A stretch of DNA of 64,000 bases from Pachypanchax playfairii (taxonomy: Eukaryota > Chordata > Actinopteri > Cyprinodontiformes > Aplocheilidae), in the NCBI GenBank assembly GCA_006937955.1, contig SSNP01000015.1, positions 2,799,006 to 2,863,005 on the forward strand. Direction: 5' to 3'. The number at the start of each line of letters is the position of its first letter. The stretch's first letter is position 1. Below are positions 11,945 through 45,152 of the stretch, piece after piece. Made by a program: the position numbers and the translations under genes. The notes under the pieces were generated by a model, which made no database searches, was not told the DNA's origin, and saw only the letters and a program-made list of their open reading frames with translations.

Positions 11945-14861
11945 GGGTGTCTGTGTGTGTGTTTGTATAATATAAGCAGCAACCTAAAATTGGTATTTTT
12001 CACATGCTAAAGAAACAAGTCTGAATTCTTTGTGACAAACTTCTGGTAAAGTGCCTAAAGATGAAACTGAAAACAGATTTGTTTTTGTTCAGTTTTCCAC
12101 ACTGATGAAAAACTGAGCTTTTTACCCCTCAGTGACTGATACGAGCCAGAGTTTGGCCTCTTAAAGAAGCAGATCTGAAAGTGTTCAGGGAAAATTTGAC
12201 TGTAGTTCAGCGACTCATCTGCTGCCTGGACTGTAATAGGTTGAAAAAGGAAAAACAAACTTTAAGATACCAGAAGAAATCTGAATCAAGTTAACACAAC
12301 AATCTCCGATTGGAAGGGAAATATAAAGAAATGACGGACGACCCAAGTCCTTTGCCTAGTTTCTTAACAAAAATCTACAAATGTTTTTCTACAATTCAGT
12401 GAGAGAAAGTTCTGCAGAAAATAATGTTTCTGGTAATCTCAGAGCTGTTCAGTAGTTCCACCAGCAGGGGTCGACTGTTTCACATGTGATCTGTGTGTCT
12501 TATCATCCACGTGTCTTTCCATCTAACAACTGAAGACAGCTTAAAAAACACACCCTCAAAACTCAGAAAACAGCTGTAAATGTTTCCTGTTTGAAAGGAG
12601 AGAAGCAGGTGGAGCCAACAAACCCCTTAAAGATCCAACAGAACATCTTACATGTAGGTGTCCTAACACACGTGTGGTATTCAACACGACTTTGCTTCAG
12701 ATGCACAACTGGAATCCCACAACCTCACAATCTGGAGGAGATCATACACATATTTCTGTCTGTTGTGATGGTTTTATCAACATTTAAAGCAGCGGGAAGC
12801 AACAAGTCTGAACAGGGACCCCAACAACATCCATTTTTTCATGTTTTTCAGCAATAAATTCAAAAAAGTTTTATGTTTTTTAACAGACAAAATAAAGACA
12901 CACTAATTAACTGTGTGAAAATGGGATAAAATAAGCTAAACAACTACATTTAGTGGTAAAATCTACACTATGTTGGTTGTGTACACCTGAAAAAGAGATT
13001 TGGATCTGATCTGTGATAAACACAGCTGTGCACGGACACAGAATGTTTAGACTTCGATGGGAAAAAGGAACAACAAGTGGGAAGGGAATGAGGGATAAAA
13101 AAGGTTGGAAAGAGGGGAGGACCTGCCAGGAAAGATGTGTGTCGACGCACCAAAACTTTAAAAGTAACTAAGCTGCAGAGCAGAAAAAAGGGAGACGACT
13201 GGAACAGTTTTCACACAGAGTTCTGGGACGATGCCTCGTCTTGTGCTTTTAATCTTTGGACCGAATCCTTCCAGGGAAAAGAAAATATTCTCAGCCAGCT
13301 TTGGTAATTATAAAATATTTGCTTGCTGGACTGTTTTTATGTGCTGATTAAGATAAAAGTATTTGTTAATTTGTAACTGAGTCTGCATCCTCCTTACAGA
13401 TCTCTTCTGATTTGCTGTATTGTTTCAGACCATTAAACCAAATTTTACCAGATAAACAGATTTGTTTGAATGTAGGTGAGACAGATTGACGGGCCGTGAG
13501 AGACGAGTGGGCAGATGTCACAAAGGAATCTGTTTGGGAGACTCAAAGGAGAAATTCTACACATTTTTGCCCGTTCTTGTTCTCTAAAACATAAAAATAG
13601 AAGCATAAATATAATGTTTCTGCAAAAAGGAGATAATTTGAAACACGGTTGGGGTCTGTAGACATGTGTGACCCATCTGGGAGTCAGTGTACCGCCCTTC
13701 CTCCAATAGGAAGGACAGTCTGAGGTCTGGATGTGGCACAATAAAAAAAAGTACTTCAGATGTTTTTATGACATAACTTCATTATAATGTCTTTTTTAAT
13801 GTTCAAATCTAGAGTTTATTAAAGACCATAAACAGGATCTGGAGTAAACAGAGATCAACTAAAGACAAATAGAAAAAACTGGGTTTAATAGCAGGCAGGA
13901 AGTGAAACTGACTCGGACGCTCCAGAAAAACATTCCAAAATAAACCAGGTAAACAGGAAGTGATGAACCTCGAAGCAGTTAATAAGAGGAGTCTGTAAAT
14001 TTAGTCACAAATTCAACAACTGGAAGAAGATCAGTGTTGCATTCACTGACAGTAGGAGTTTTTATCGTGATCATTTTCTCATTGGTGTTATTTATTTTTT
14101 AATAAAAGCTATTTCAGCTCCTGGTTTTGTACTTGAACAATATAAAGAGTGTTAGTGAGTAAACCACACCTTTTCATGTGGTGTTAGTAAAAGTCCTTCC
14201 TCTCAGCTGGGACCGCCGCCTCCTCATTCAGGACATCTGACTCATACATTCAGTCTTTTCTGCAGACTTTACGAGTCTGCAATCCATCTGGTTTCTTAGC
14301 TGCCTCTGTTTGTTTGTTTATCATTTTCCTCTGTGAGTCATCATCTGCTTTCTTGGAGACCCCCCACCCCCCAACTCCCCACCCCAACCATGGGAAAAGC
14401 CTTCAGAGATCAATAGTTGAGCTTTTCTCCCACTCTTCTTCTTCTTCTGCTCTCTGTTTGTCTGCAAGCCAATAGTTGTTCTTGTGGGACGTCTGAAGAA
14501 ATGCTCACTTCCTGTGGAACAGTTCACTACATTATGTTCCAACTAATTCATTTAGTTAATGCTTTAGAAATACTCTTTTTTTTTAAGCGATCCAAAGCTC
14601 AGAGGAGGAAATCAGAAGACAGGACATCAGTTCCATCTCTTCCTCCTGCGCCACATGTTGCTTCTCTCATGGATCAGACTGAGGAGACGGAACAGCCGTC
14701 AGTCAGTCGGCTCCTTCAAACAGCAGAACGTCACCAGGTTTAAAGAACCCTGTGAGAAAGAGCAACACGCTCGTCGCTCTAAGGGTTCGTCTGCCAAATA
14801 CAGAACAGGAATCAATAAACAGGAAATCTGAGAATGTTTTGAAGGGGCAGTGCTGATGCAA

Positions 14862-14888
14862 CCCCCCCCCCCCACACACACACACACA
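14862..14888. repeat. Poly-C followed by (CA)n microsatellite
   Basis: A run of 12 C is followed by about seven CA units. It is a simple-sequence tract with no other meaning evident. Confidence 0.9.
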
Positions 14889-16578
14889 GACACTCTCTGC
14901 TGCGTGTAACTGATGGCATGTTATTCTACACCGAGGATGGGAGGAGATCAGAGCAGAGAAAGTCAGTGACTGATTGAATTAAAAAGCAGAAGCAACACAG
15001 AGGATAATGCACACACTGAGCCGTAAATCGATTATCCCCTTCAGACATGGATCTAGCTGCCGTCTGGGCTCTGTCACAGTGAAGAGATGGTAAGACCAGC
15101 ATGTCTGTTAGACATTAAAAAAAAAACACCTGATCATGTCGTGTTCAGCACCACTACTGCAATTCTTTACTATCCTGACTGAACAAACCCTCATTTTAAA
15201 AAACTTTATTTAATTTTTAAAGCATAAATTTTGCTCGTCTCTCTGTTTTGACACCGTCTGCTCCCTGCAGACATCTTTAAAAGTAGCAGCTCAGATTGTG
15301 GAGCTGGCAGTATCTATTTTCAGAAGCTCATAGCAGCTCTGAAGGGCATAACTGCCCCCGTAATGACAGGTTCCAGTGCAAGGCCCTGCATTTGGAAGCA
15401 TTAAAACGGTTCTCTGGCCTGGGTGTGTACGCTTAAATCACTGAGGTTTGTGGGAGCAAATGTGCATGTGTGTGTTTGTGTGAGAGTCAAGCAGACAGAG
15501 ACACATTACCCAACCCACTCTCCGGTCCTCTGTCTGGGTGTGTGTCTCAAAGAGGGCCAGTGTTGACAGGCAGCGGAGGCGTCAGGGCTCCAGTGTCACG
15601 GCGCAGAACAGAGGGAACCCGCTGTTCTCTGTGTCACCGGCTCCTCTGAGCTTCACACACTGAACACGATTGTAAGATATGTGTGGTTTCACTCACCGGC
15701 CTCATCTGGAGTGACATCAGACGCCAGCTGAACGCCCTTTTGTCTCATGAACTAAACTTAGATCACAGAAACTAGGGATGGTTTTAGGTTATTGTCTTTT
15801 CTTTTTGCAAGAATTCTAATTGATACAGGATGACAACATGGCACTGCTGATAAATCACTCAACGTACGGCACAACAATGAACAGTTTTATGATTTATGTG
15901 GACATTAAAGAAGCAAAGCGTTTATTATAACATGATGGGCCTCCCTCTAGTGCCAAAAATTCCTGGCTGTGATGGCATGAAGCAGTCAGTGATAATTCAG
16001 AGTGTCATTCTAAGGAGACAAAACAGAGTCAAGATAAAAGGCAGCTGCGCCTAATCTTCTTCCCCTGGGATGCAAAAATGACAGAAAAATAGGTTGCGTC
16101 ATCTTGCGTTCCTGTGTGATCGTGTTGGACTCGGCTGCACCTAGCGGGCTGCTCTTCTCTCCTCGTCCTGGCTGCTGGGTTGAGTAGACAGCTGAATCTA
16201 ATCTCCTGCATCTGTCTGCAAACTGTGATTTCTGTGCATGAGTCACGGTGACTCACAGCAGTCAGAGGAAGCAGCAGTCTGACTCCTGATGTTTTAAAAG
16301 CACCTGCAGGACTCATTCACACCCTCTGCAACATGGAAAACACACATTTGTCTGGTTTTTAAAACCAAACTTGGTGCGTTTGTTGTTTAAAATACACAAT
16401 CTATTAACGCAGAGGCTTAAATCAATGTCTTTTTGTCTACAGTTCGTAAGAAACAATTACTCTGTATAGTGGTTTGGTCACATGGTGCATAACTGGGGCA
16501 GAAGAGTTTCTAAGGAAAGCACTGTTCCTATTGTAGTACAGCAGTATCCCCACTGCTCCAATTCATGGCCTGATCCAT

Positions 16579-16602
16579 TGTGTGTGTGTGTGTGTGTGTG
16601 TG
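16579..16602. repeat. (TG)n microsatellite next to a splice acceptor
   Basis: About 12 TG units end 6 bases before the AG acceptor of the phldb1 start-codon exon. UG-rich tracts at acceptors can affect exon use, so length changes here might matter; that effect is inference. Confidence 0.9.
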
Positions 16603-16647
16603 CTTCAGGATCTACACGTGTCAGACTTCTCTGACTGTCCTGCCAAC

Positions 16648-37339
<20,692 letters not shown>

Positions 37340-37489
37340 GCGGTGGCTGATTTTATTAAAGACACTAAAGGTGTGACCAGACTCTTGTAACCTGACCTGC
37401 TTCCTGTTGGACGCAGGCGATCCGATGGCGTGTGAGGAGAGGGAACAGCCTGCTTTTAAAAAACTGTTAAGCTGTGAGTCTGAGATGAA

Positions 37490-37495
37490 AATAAA
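37490..37495 (+). terminator. phldb1: Poly(A) signal of phldb1 (candidate)
   Basis: AATAAA lies 151 bases after the stop codon. Further AATAAA copies at 37931 and 37948 would give a longer 3' UTR. Confidence 0.5.
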
Positions 37496-38159
37496 AGTTG
37501 GGAGCGACGAATTAACGAGGGACAGCTCACCAAGCAGAATTCTACTCTGTTATTTCTAATCATTATGCTTTTTGACAATATTTCTTATTTTCTCAGCAGT
37601 TTACAACCTAATAGCTGACACGCATCATCATGCTAACCTGTTTTTGTTTTATACATTTCTACTTTTTCAGATTCCGCAAAAAAAATGTGTTAATCATTTC
37701 AATATACTTACTAAGAACTGATGGAAAACATGTCAGAAGCATCATGTATGTTACATATTAACATGGTTTTGTGGTGCATGGTTTTTAACACATCGTTGTC
37801 AATATGTATATTTATATATGGTTCCAGAAACTTTTCATACAGATAAAAACCTCTTTTTTTTACTCTACATATGTAAAATCTTCTCAATATTTCATTAGAA
37901 ATAATAATTATATTGCTGTAATGATATACTAATAAACACACTATCTAATAAATAAATATATAAGATGTGTCTGTTTTTCTTTCATCTGATTGGTTGGTTT
38001 GTTGGTTAAACTGAACACGGTGTTTCTTACAAACAAATCATTAAACATGAGGCCTTTAATATTCTCATGTTTCATCATAATGAGCTGTTAACTTTCGGAT
38101 GTTCTCTTTAAATACGCTGCAATTTGTTTATTTACACAAGAATAGGTGGTTTAACGTGT

Positions 38160-39130
38160 TCACTGGCTCGTTAACTCTAATTAGATCCAGGAGTTGGACC
38201 GGAGGTATGAAAACTATTAAAACACCTATTTGGATTTCTGGAGCAGCCTAATTAATTATGTTGCTTGTCTGCAATAGGTGAGCTGCATAAAAAGAAACAA
38301 CCAAAAAAAAAAAAAAAGAGAGAAAGAAATGAAATTACATGCAACATGCATGATTCAACCCTGAGAAATTTGAAACCACACATGAACTCGTCTCGCAAAA
38401 TAGTTCTTATCTCTTCACAAAGCGCGTCTCCTGTCTCGCCCTTATTGCGCAGTGATTTTTTTTTTTTTAAAAAGCGTACCTGGAGTTTGATAACTGTTGG
38501 ATTGAGCTGTGTGATTTATTCACCTGCAGTGAACTGGTAGAGTATTTAGCAGATATGAAGGGTAGTAAAACAAATAAAAAAAACAAGCCGTGCTCCTGAC
38601 AGGTTCTGATTAGATTCAGCTGAAGCGTTAATCCCTGGATGAGGTGAAAACATGTTGTGTAATAATGATGGAAATGAACATCCTTCATTCCGGCTTTTAT
38701 CAAACAGATGCTGTCGGCGGCCTCGCCTCGTTTGCATTTCTCTGACCTTGGGAGAGATTTTCACACGTTGGCGTGTCTCTCGGAGCCTCTGGTGCGCCCA
38801 GCTGCATAATAACCAGATCTATAAGAGGCCAATGAGAGCTCATTATTGTGGCGGCGAGCCTGAGTGACACCTGGCCTTATTGTTAGTGAAATATTGATGA
38901 GCAGAGGGGTGATCTCCTCTCACTTTTACACAAGCAGACTGCTCTTTCTCCCCGGGCCTTTATCCCATGTAAGATCGACTGTGGATTAGCCAAAGGTCTC
39001 CCATGCATTTGTCAGTATTAATGGGAGATATTAGTCTCGTCTCAAAACAACCCGAAAAAGATATCTGATGAAATTGAGACGTCTCTCAGCTCAGATGGAA
39101 ACTTTTTAAAGCATCGCACATCAAAACCTC
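38160..39130. promoter_or_regulatory. Candidate conserved non-coding enhancer block
   Basis: The block lacks ORFs and repeats and is rich in intact transcription-factor-like motifs: TCTAATTAGATC near 38177, AGCTGCATAATAACC near 38800, GAGCTCATTATTG near 38838 and TCAGTATTAATGGGAG near 39012. Its texture is that of vertebrate developmental enhancers. This is pattern judgement only, with no alignment. Confidence 0.35.
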
Positions 39131-40111
39131 CTCATCCTTCACGGCATTTCAGAGGAAACTGTTTGCAATTTATACGTTTTCATATCCTCGTGTCAGTTCA
39201 GGTTAATTTAGCAGATTAAAGAGCAAAAAAAAAAGGAAAAAAAAAAATCTGCTGCCCATCCCCAAACACACAAACACAGACATGCCAGATGAAAGCGTCT
39301 TTCATTCCTGAGTTCTGCCACTTTGGAGAAATCAAACTCACTTTGCTTTTGACACTAACACAAAATAAGTGGTGTAACAAATAAATTCACTAAATTAGAA
39401 TGTTTTCAGATTTTGTGGCAAGCACAACAATACTTTATGAAAAATATCCAGAGGGGGAAACGTACCAGAGCGGGCTAAATAAGAGGAGAAAACAGACTGG
39501 TGCCCGCTGTGGGAGATTCTCATTTCTCTTACTCAGTATTGGACATCACACCATGAATTATTTATTATTTTTATGTTATTTCTTGCTGATAGTTATAATT
39601 CTTACCCATATTTGTAAAACACTGGTTAACTCTTTGTGAACGTACTACCAGGCCCTTGATCTTCCCCCCACAGTGTCCCAGAAATCATCTTTCCAATCAG
39701 TTTATTGATCATTAAAGTCTCTTTTTCAGTAAATGAATTACTCCTAAAATAAATGCTTTTTAATCTGCATGATAAAATGATAAATGTGATTTTATGTTTA
39801 ATTGAAATCAATAAAAATGACAGATTTGTCATTTAAAAATTGGCTTTATGCTTGAATGGTGAAAGAGAGCAAACCTATGAAATATATTATTAATTATGTA
39901 TTATATATAGAAAATCACTTTCCAGTCTTTTTTATCAGAATTATTATCAAAATATTTGTGCACTTACATATGATCCTCAGAATAACTGATTGAATGTTTG
40001 TGCTCTAAACTTCAGAGACAATTGCAATAAATTTGGGCAAAATGAAAAAGGCATTTAAATCTGAACAGTGTTTTTATTTATTATGTCCTAAAAATAAACA
40101 AAACCTTTTAA

Positions 40112-40881
40112 AGGAACTTAAGGCAGCTTTACAAAATCTGACTCAGTGCTGCTGCGACAGGCGCTGTGGCTATCTGCAGCCACCAGCCAAGCCGGCACGG
40201 GAGCGCGCACAGACACCTTACAGACGGTTCGTCTTCACAGCACTGCACCGGGGAGGCTAACATACTTCACGTCAGGTCTCTCCACTCTGTTATTTGATTT
40301 GATCTCATCATTTTCATACTGTATCAGGCTCTAAACACGACCTATAATGTTTTCTCACCTGGTCACAAGGAAATGAGCCATGTCAGCATCCGTTTTCACT
40401 CCCAAATGCAGCTGAAGTTCCCTCCATGAACCGAACGCATATCCAATATTTATGCGGGTGCCTGCCCGGCTTCGGTCATATTTTTTTTTAGACTCACGAG
40501 ATGCCGCTGATAAAGTCTTTTTTTTCTTCGTGGTGCCACTTTTTTGGGGGGTGAGAGTGGATGCAGGTCGTTTGCTGGCTGCAGAAACATCTATAAGTAT
40601 ACCTTCAGTGTTTGAATCCAAGTCCACGGCGGCCATGTACTTCCTGTTCAAGAGCTGTCTGCAACGCGCATGCAGCGTCAATTTACGTCACATCCCTACA
40701 ACTGCGCGGGAAATTCGGACGTCGAACTGCAGCACATTATGTGGCACACAGCGTTTCTAAGGCAACAGACATATATGCGGATGGCCTCGTTATTTTGGGT
40801 TTTTAATGCTTCATGACCCATTAGCATTGAATAAACTGGAAATGCATGTGTAGTTTTTCACAAATCTTGCCTTATGTCCCT
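40112..40881 (-). mobile_element. 770-bp TTAA-flanked DNA transposon, inverted copy 2
   Basis: This is the reverse complement of the element at 1668-2437, the same 770 bp with only scattered substitutions. TTAA flanks it at 40108-40111 and 40882-40885. Its first-exon-like ORF runs 40681-40355 on the minus strand, with the same donor-like sequence after it. Residue changes seen include Met to Ile and Val to Ala in the GILMDVSAASKRPV segment. Near identity and equal length point to recent insertion of both copies or an active source elsewhere. Confidence 0.82.
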
Positions 40882-40885
40882 TTAA

Positions 40886-43800
40886 CAGATGATAAAACAG
40901 TTTTCTGGAGAAGAACTTTTTCTATTATTGTGTGTCCAGTAAATAAACCTGAAAGTTACATATCTAAATTAATTTAGCTGTAGATTTAGTTTAAAATGAC
41001 ACAAACTAATTTATTTAATTGGTTTCAACCACAATATGTTTTTAATTGGACACAGTAATAAAATGAGGAATTTGAAGCAAAAACAAAGAACAAGCTCCCC
41101 CTAGTGGCTGGCTGCAGTAGATGTTTTAAGTCCCGCCCCCTCCTTCTAAAAGAATGGGACATTTTACTAAATAAAAATTAAAAATACACCTCAGGTTATT
41201 TTTTTCCAGTTGCTGATTCCTGTTGATTTTAGTTTTTAATCATGTTGCTGTATGTTCAAAAACAATTTGTCAAATATGTTTACCTGTAAATAGCTATTTG
41301 AAGCTTAATAAACACCACGGTTGTGAGCAGGATGGACTTTCAGCTCCATGTCACAAGATTCTAAAAATAAAACATAACTTGAAATTTGCACATCTGAAAT
41401 AAATTGGGATACATTTTCAATCTTTATATACAGTCTGTGAGTTTCCTGGATCTGATGGATTCAAATCAGAGCACAGAGCATGCAAATATTTTAAATCTTT
41501 TAAACTCAATCCATTTTTAAGTAGTACTTTCACCTTCTCTTGCAGTTTGGCTATTAACCCACACAACACTGTTAAAATCAACAACGTTGTGTCTTTTATT
41601 GCCTACAATGCGACAGGTCTCAGCTCTACACACCAGCTGTGAGGGACCTGCTTTACTTTACATGCTTTACAATGTGTCATAAAAAAACCTTCTCCTGTGG
41701 CATCTGTGTTCATAGATAAAAAGATTTTTGTTTATGTGAGAAATTGCATTGAGACTTGGCTCTCGTGTTGCCTGAATGACTATCAGTGGTGTAAAGCTCA
41801 GAGGTGAGAGACGCTGCGCTTCTGGGGTTTTAAGGGTTCACACACTCTGAGTGCTGTAAATAACACACAAACCATCTGGGAACCGTTCAAAAGTCAGAAG
41901 ACCACAAATGGTGCAGAAACATTACATTAGGAATCCGTTTGTAGCCACTTTTTTTTCACCTTTTTTTTTGTAAACTTTGACCAGACAAGAACTTTTTGAG
42001 TAACACTGCACTTGACAGTTTTATGTCCTTGCTGATGGTGAACGTCAGATTTCCTCGTATGGACTTGTATTTTATCATCCCAGGAGACTGTGAATCCAGC
42101 TTTTTGTTATGTGTGCTTTATTAAACATCATGAGTATAAACTAATAAAGAGGAATGATTTAGTAAAAGCTGCGAGATCCCAAAGTAGAACTAAACAGGCG
42201 CTGCGATCCTTCCTATCAAACACTTCTGATTTACCAGGAAGTCCTGGAGGAACTGTAAATAAACCGAAACCTGGGACTTGACTTGCTTCTTTTCATCCCG
42301 GCTGAACATCAGATGAGGGTCACCAAAGTTTTAACAATCATGAAGGTAAATTATATTAAGCTTGTCATCTCTCTTAGAATCGATTACCTGTTTTCATGTC
42401 AAACAGACAAACAAGTAAGTGATCAGCAAGCAGAAACATCCACAAATCCCCTCTGAGAGGCTTCCATTCACAAGTGTAACTCAACTACATGTTTTCTTCA
42501 TATGTTCAAAGAGGGGCAAAAGTTGAGGACAATAAATTCTGAGAGAGATGATGATGAAATGATGGTGTAACCCTCACTAACGTGCCATACATGCACTTGG
42601 CATGCAGCGTCGACTTTTCTAACTCAAATGGTGCACAACATTCGATTAATCTGGGCATCAGTTGATGTTGCTCTGAAAAATATATTAAATATGTAAACTA
42701 CATGGAAAGTCCAGTTTGAATCATCTAAATTGACTTGTTAATTTCAGTTGGGCTTTTTCGACAACTTGGAACATGTATGTTTTCTTGTTATTGCCCAGAG
42801 ATGCTGAGTCTGCTGGATTATTAAACGCAGGCAGCGCATGAGAAGGTGCTTTTCTGTGTAAATAACTCGTCTTTTTCTAAATAGTGACAAAATAAATTGT
42901 TCTTAATGGTGAAGACAACAGGGAGAAGGAGGCGTATCATCGCGGGCAGCACCTTGGATTTCTTTCCTGATACACAAACAGGAAGCCCTCAGTGGGCCAA
43001 TTAATACAGACAGAGGGAGAAGTCAGCGATTTCCTGTGAGACCTGCCAACTTCACCAGCTACTGCTATCTCAATCTGGTTTCCATTACGACCACATTTAT
43101 CTAGATTGCATCAGGTCGCCTTTCGACAAATCTTTCAAAGTACTTTTTATAAAGTATTTCAACTCAGTGGGCATTTTGCTGAGCAGTTCCCCCAATAAAA
43201 GAACTGTCCCTTTAAATACTTAAAAACAGATAAAAACAAGTAGAGTTCAGATATTTACCTAAATACAATGTTTCTGTCAGCATAATGTCATTATGACTTC
43301 TTAGTTAAAGTCAGATGCTCTAAAATTTCCACTAAATGCAGATATATGCTTCCAGGCAGACAAATCTATCACAGGGCGGTCAATATCTGAATTAAGCAGA
43401 ACTTAGTGAAGTGATAAAGTCAGAGACATGCAACTCAGCAAGTAAGATGGAGGAACAGTTGGGCAGGGAGGGGAAGAGTTATAGAGGTGAGCTGAAAGGA
43501 AAACAGTAGGTAAAGAGGAGGGAGAGAGAGAGATGCAAATCCCATGGCAACAGCAACCAGAAAACAAGTCTAAAATAGGGGGCAGTGTCCGCTATCGCTA
43601 TAGCAACAGGAGAACAGCAGACTTGCTCAGCTTCGGGATTTGGTAAAAAGAGAAAAGCAAAGCTTTAAATCCAACAAATTTATTACTGATAGCCCATGAC
43701 AGTAACTTACTTTATTTAACACTGCCTCTCTAAATAACCCTGAAAAAAACAACAACAAGAAAACAACAAACCCTGTTTCGTAAACACATTGTCCTCAATT

Positions 43801-44180
43801 ATTTACTTTGTCATGTGCTACAACTGTCAGAGTGAGCAGATAACTAATTGTTAATTGATAAACAGATTAATAAATAAAAATTCAAATAGCTCATTGTCAA
43901 GCAACAGTATAAACATAAAAGCAAATGTTTTCTTGTTGAGACAAAAGGATCAAAAAACAGATTATCATGTTTAAAATGTTAAACTTAACAACACTGACTT
44001 CTTCTACTACTGTGCTTTCAAGATAAATTTAAGTTTGTAAAAATGTAATATTAAAAGCTTCCAAGTCTGGAAAACTGCTCCACCTAACTCCACGCCCGGT
44101 TTGTTTACATGAAACATGTGCGCAGTCTGCACTGCAGGGGAAAAAGATGTCAACACGGTGACGGCTCGCCTTGCCTACCG
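40886..44180. other. Intergenic region between the transposon copy and atf5
   Basis: Mostly AT-rich sequence without a supported gene. A repeat-like fragment containing CCCCCTAGTGGCTGGCTGCA lies at about 41097-41116. A non-repetitive block at 42920-43140 looks like a conserved non-coding element. Confidence 0.55.
42920..43140. promoter_or_regulatory. Possible conserved non-coding element
   Basis: A compact, balanced-composition block with motifs such as GGGCCAATTAATACAG and CATTTATCTAGATTGCATC stands out from AT-rich surroundings. No ORF is present. The call rests on texture only. Confidence 0.25.
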
Positions 44181-44184
44181 CTGT

Positions 44185-44253
44185 CCAATCATATTTAAGA
44201 TAAAACCGATTCTAGCCAATGACAGAACAGCAGTTTCAGCCCGAACAGCCAAT
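44185..44253. promoter_or_regulatory. Triple CCAAT array with 31-33-bp spacing
   Basis: CCAAT boxes in the same orientation lie at 44185-44189, 44216-44220 and 44249-44253. Three helically phased CCAAT boxes are a classic NF-Y promoter design. The array is about 870 bp upstream of atf5 uORF1 and could serve atf5 or an unannotated transcript. Confidence 0.5.
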
Positions 44254-45057
44254 CGCATTGAGCGCAAACCACTGATGCAACGGCAATGCAACAGCCTTCC
44301 TACAAAACAACAATGTGTTATAAATCAAATAGTCCCTCTACAACACAATACGTTTTCTCTTGGAAAAGTAAGATGTCCGAACCGTATGTTAGACACCTGC
44401 GTTTTTAAAAATGATGTCTCTCAGTGGCAGGTTATGGACATTAGCGAACGGCTACACCCTGTTGTGCTAAGAAGCTAGCGGCGCTACCTCATCTCCATAG
44501 CAACAACGAGTCGCGACAGGTGGAACCCGTTATAGTAATGAGATTACTTTGGTCTAATAATTCTGATTACATCATTAACACAAATTAAACCAGATCAAAT
44601 GTTTCATTTATTATTATTTTACAACTGAGTTAAACAATTTAAACTTAATTTATTTTTCAATATTTATATTTTTCCTCCTAAATGTTTATTTAATCAGTTC
44701 GAGAAGCGTTTATGCCAACAGCCTAATGAAGACCGATGACCAATAAAATATATCACAATTTCTTGGTACTTTCTGCCTTAACCAGTTTAAAAATGTAACT
44801 TTTAAAACAGTGAACGAGTAACTTTGTGGTTTGTTTCAGCGGACAGTGAGAGTGGGACGTCCTTCGGCGATCCGCGGAGGGGCGGAGGGATCTACACACA
44901 CGAGCAACAACACTTTTTATCCCGGTGACGCAGCTGGTTGCTAGGTGTGAATGAACTGATGCTTTGTCTCAATTAAGCTCCTCCTCAGTTTACAGGTCGA
45001 CCACAACAAAGCAACATCTCGTCCATTTGCGTTGTCCCGGGTATTCGGAGCTGAACT

Positions 45058-45069
45058 ATGGCTCTTTAA
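45058..45069 (+). promoter_or_regulatory. atf5: atf5 uORF1 (Met-Ala-Leu-stop)
   Basis: ATGGCTCTTTAA has A at -3 and G at +4. A three-codon first uORF is the hallmark of ATF4 and ATF5 mRNAs, where ribosomes translate it, keep scanning and reinitiate downstream depending on eIF2-alpha phosphorylation. The gap to the uORF2 ATG is 83 nt, similar to that in ATF4. Confidence 0.85.
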
Positions 45070-45152
45070 TTCCTCCGAGTTGCTGGACCCTGAAAGAAGT
45101 CGTGCTTTGCTTTAGCAACGCACCCCAAGCGCTCTACATTTTTTCTGCAAGA

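Larger units (their letters stand above)
10877..16608. other. h2ax-phldb1 intergenic region / upstream intron of phldb1
   Basis: I see no coding gene. The region contains a palindromic-ended repeat (11558-11944), a C run with CA repeat (14862-14888) and a dense, non-repetitive patch at about 15280-15440 that could be a conserved non-coding element. The phldb1 start-codon exon opens at a splice acceptor (16608), so one or more untranslated phldb1 exons must lie somewhere in or beyond this stretch; I cannot place them. Confidence 0.55.
37340..40107. other. phldb1 3' UTR and intergenic sequence
   Basis: The probable 3' UTR uses AATAAA at 37490-37495 or later copies at 37931 and 37948. Beyond it no gene is seen. 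A candidate conserved non-coding block at 38160-39130 is listed separately. Confidence 0.6.

Noticed and set aside
14417..14743. 108-residue ORF with a hydrophobic start
   Set aside because: Low-complexity CT-rich beginning, no domain and no splice support.
44116..44478. 120-residue ORF upstream of atf5
   Set aside because: No recognisable domain, and it overlaps the triple CCAAT array; more likely promoter DNA than coding.
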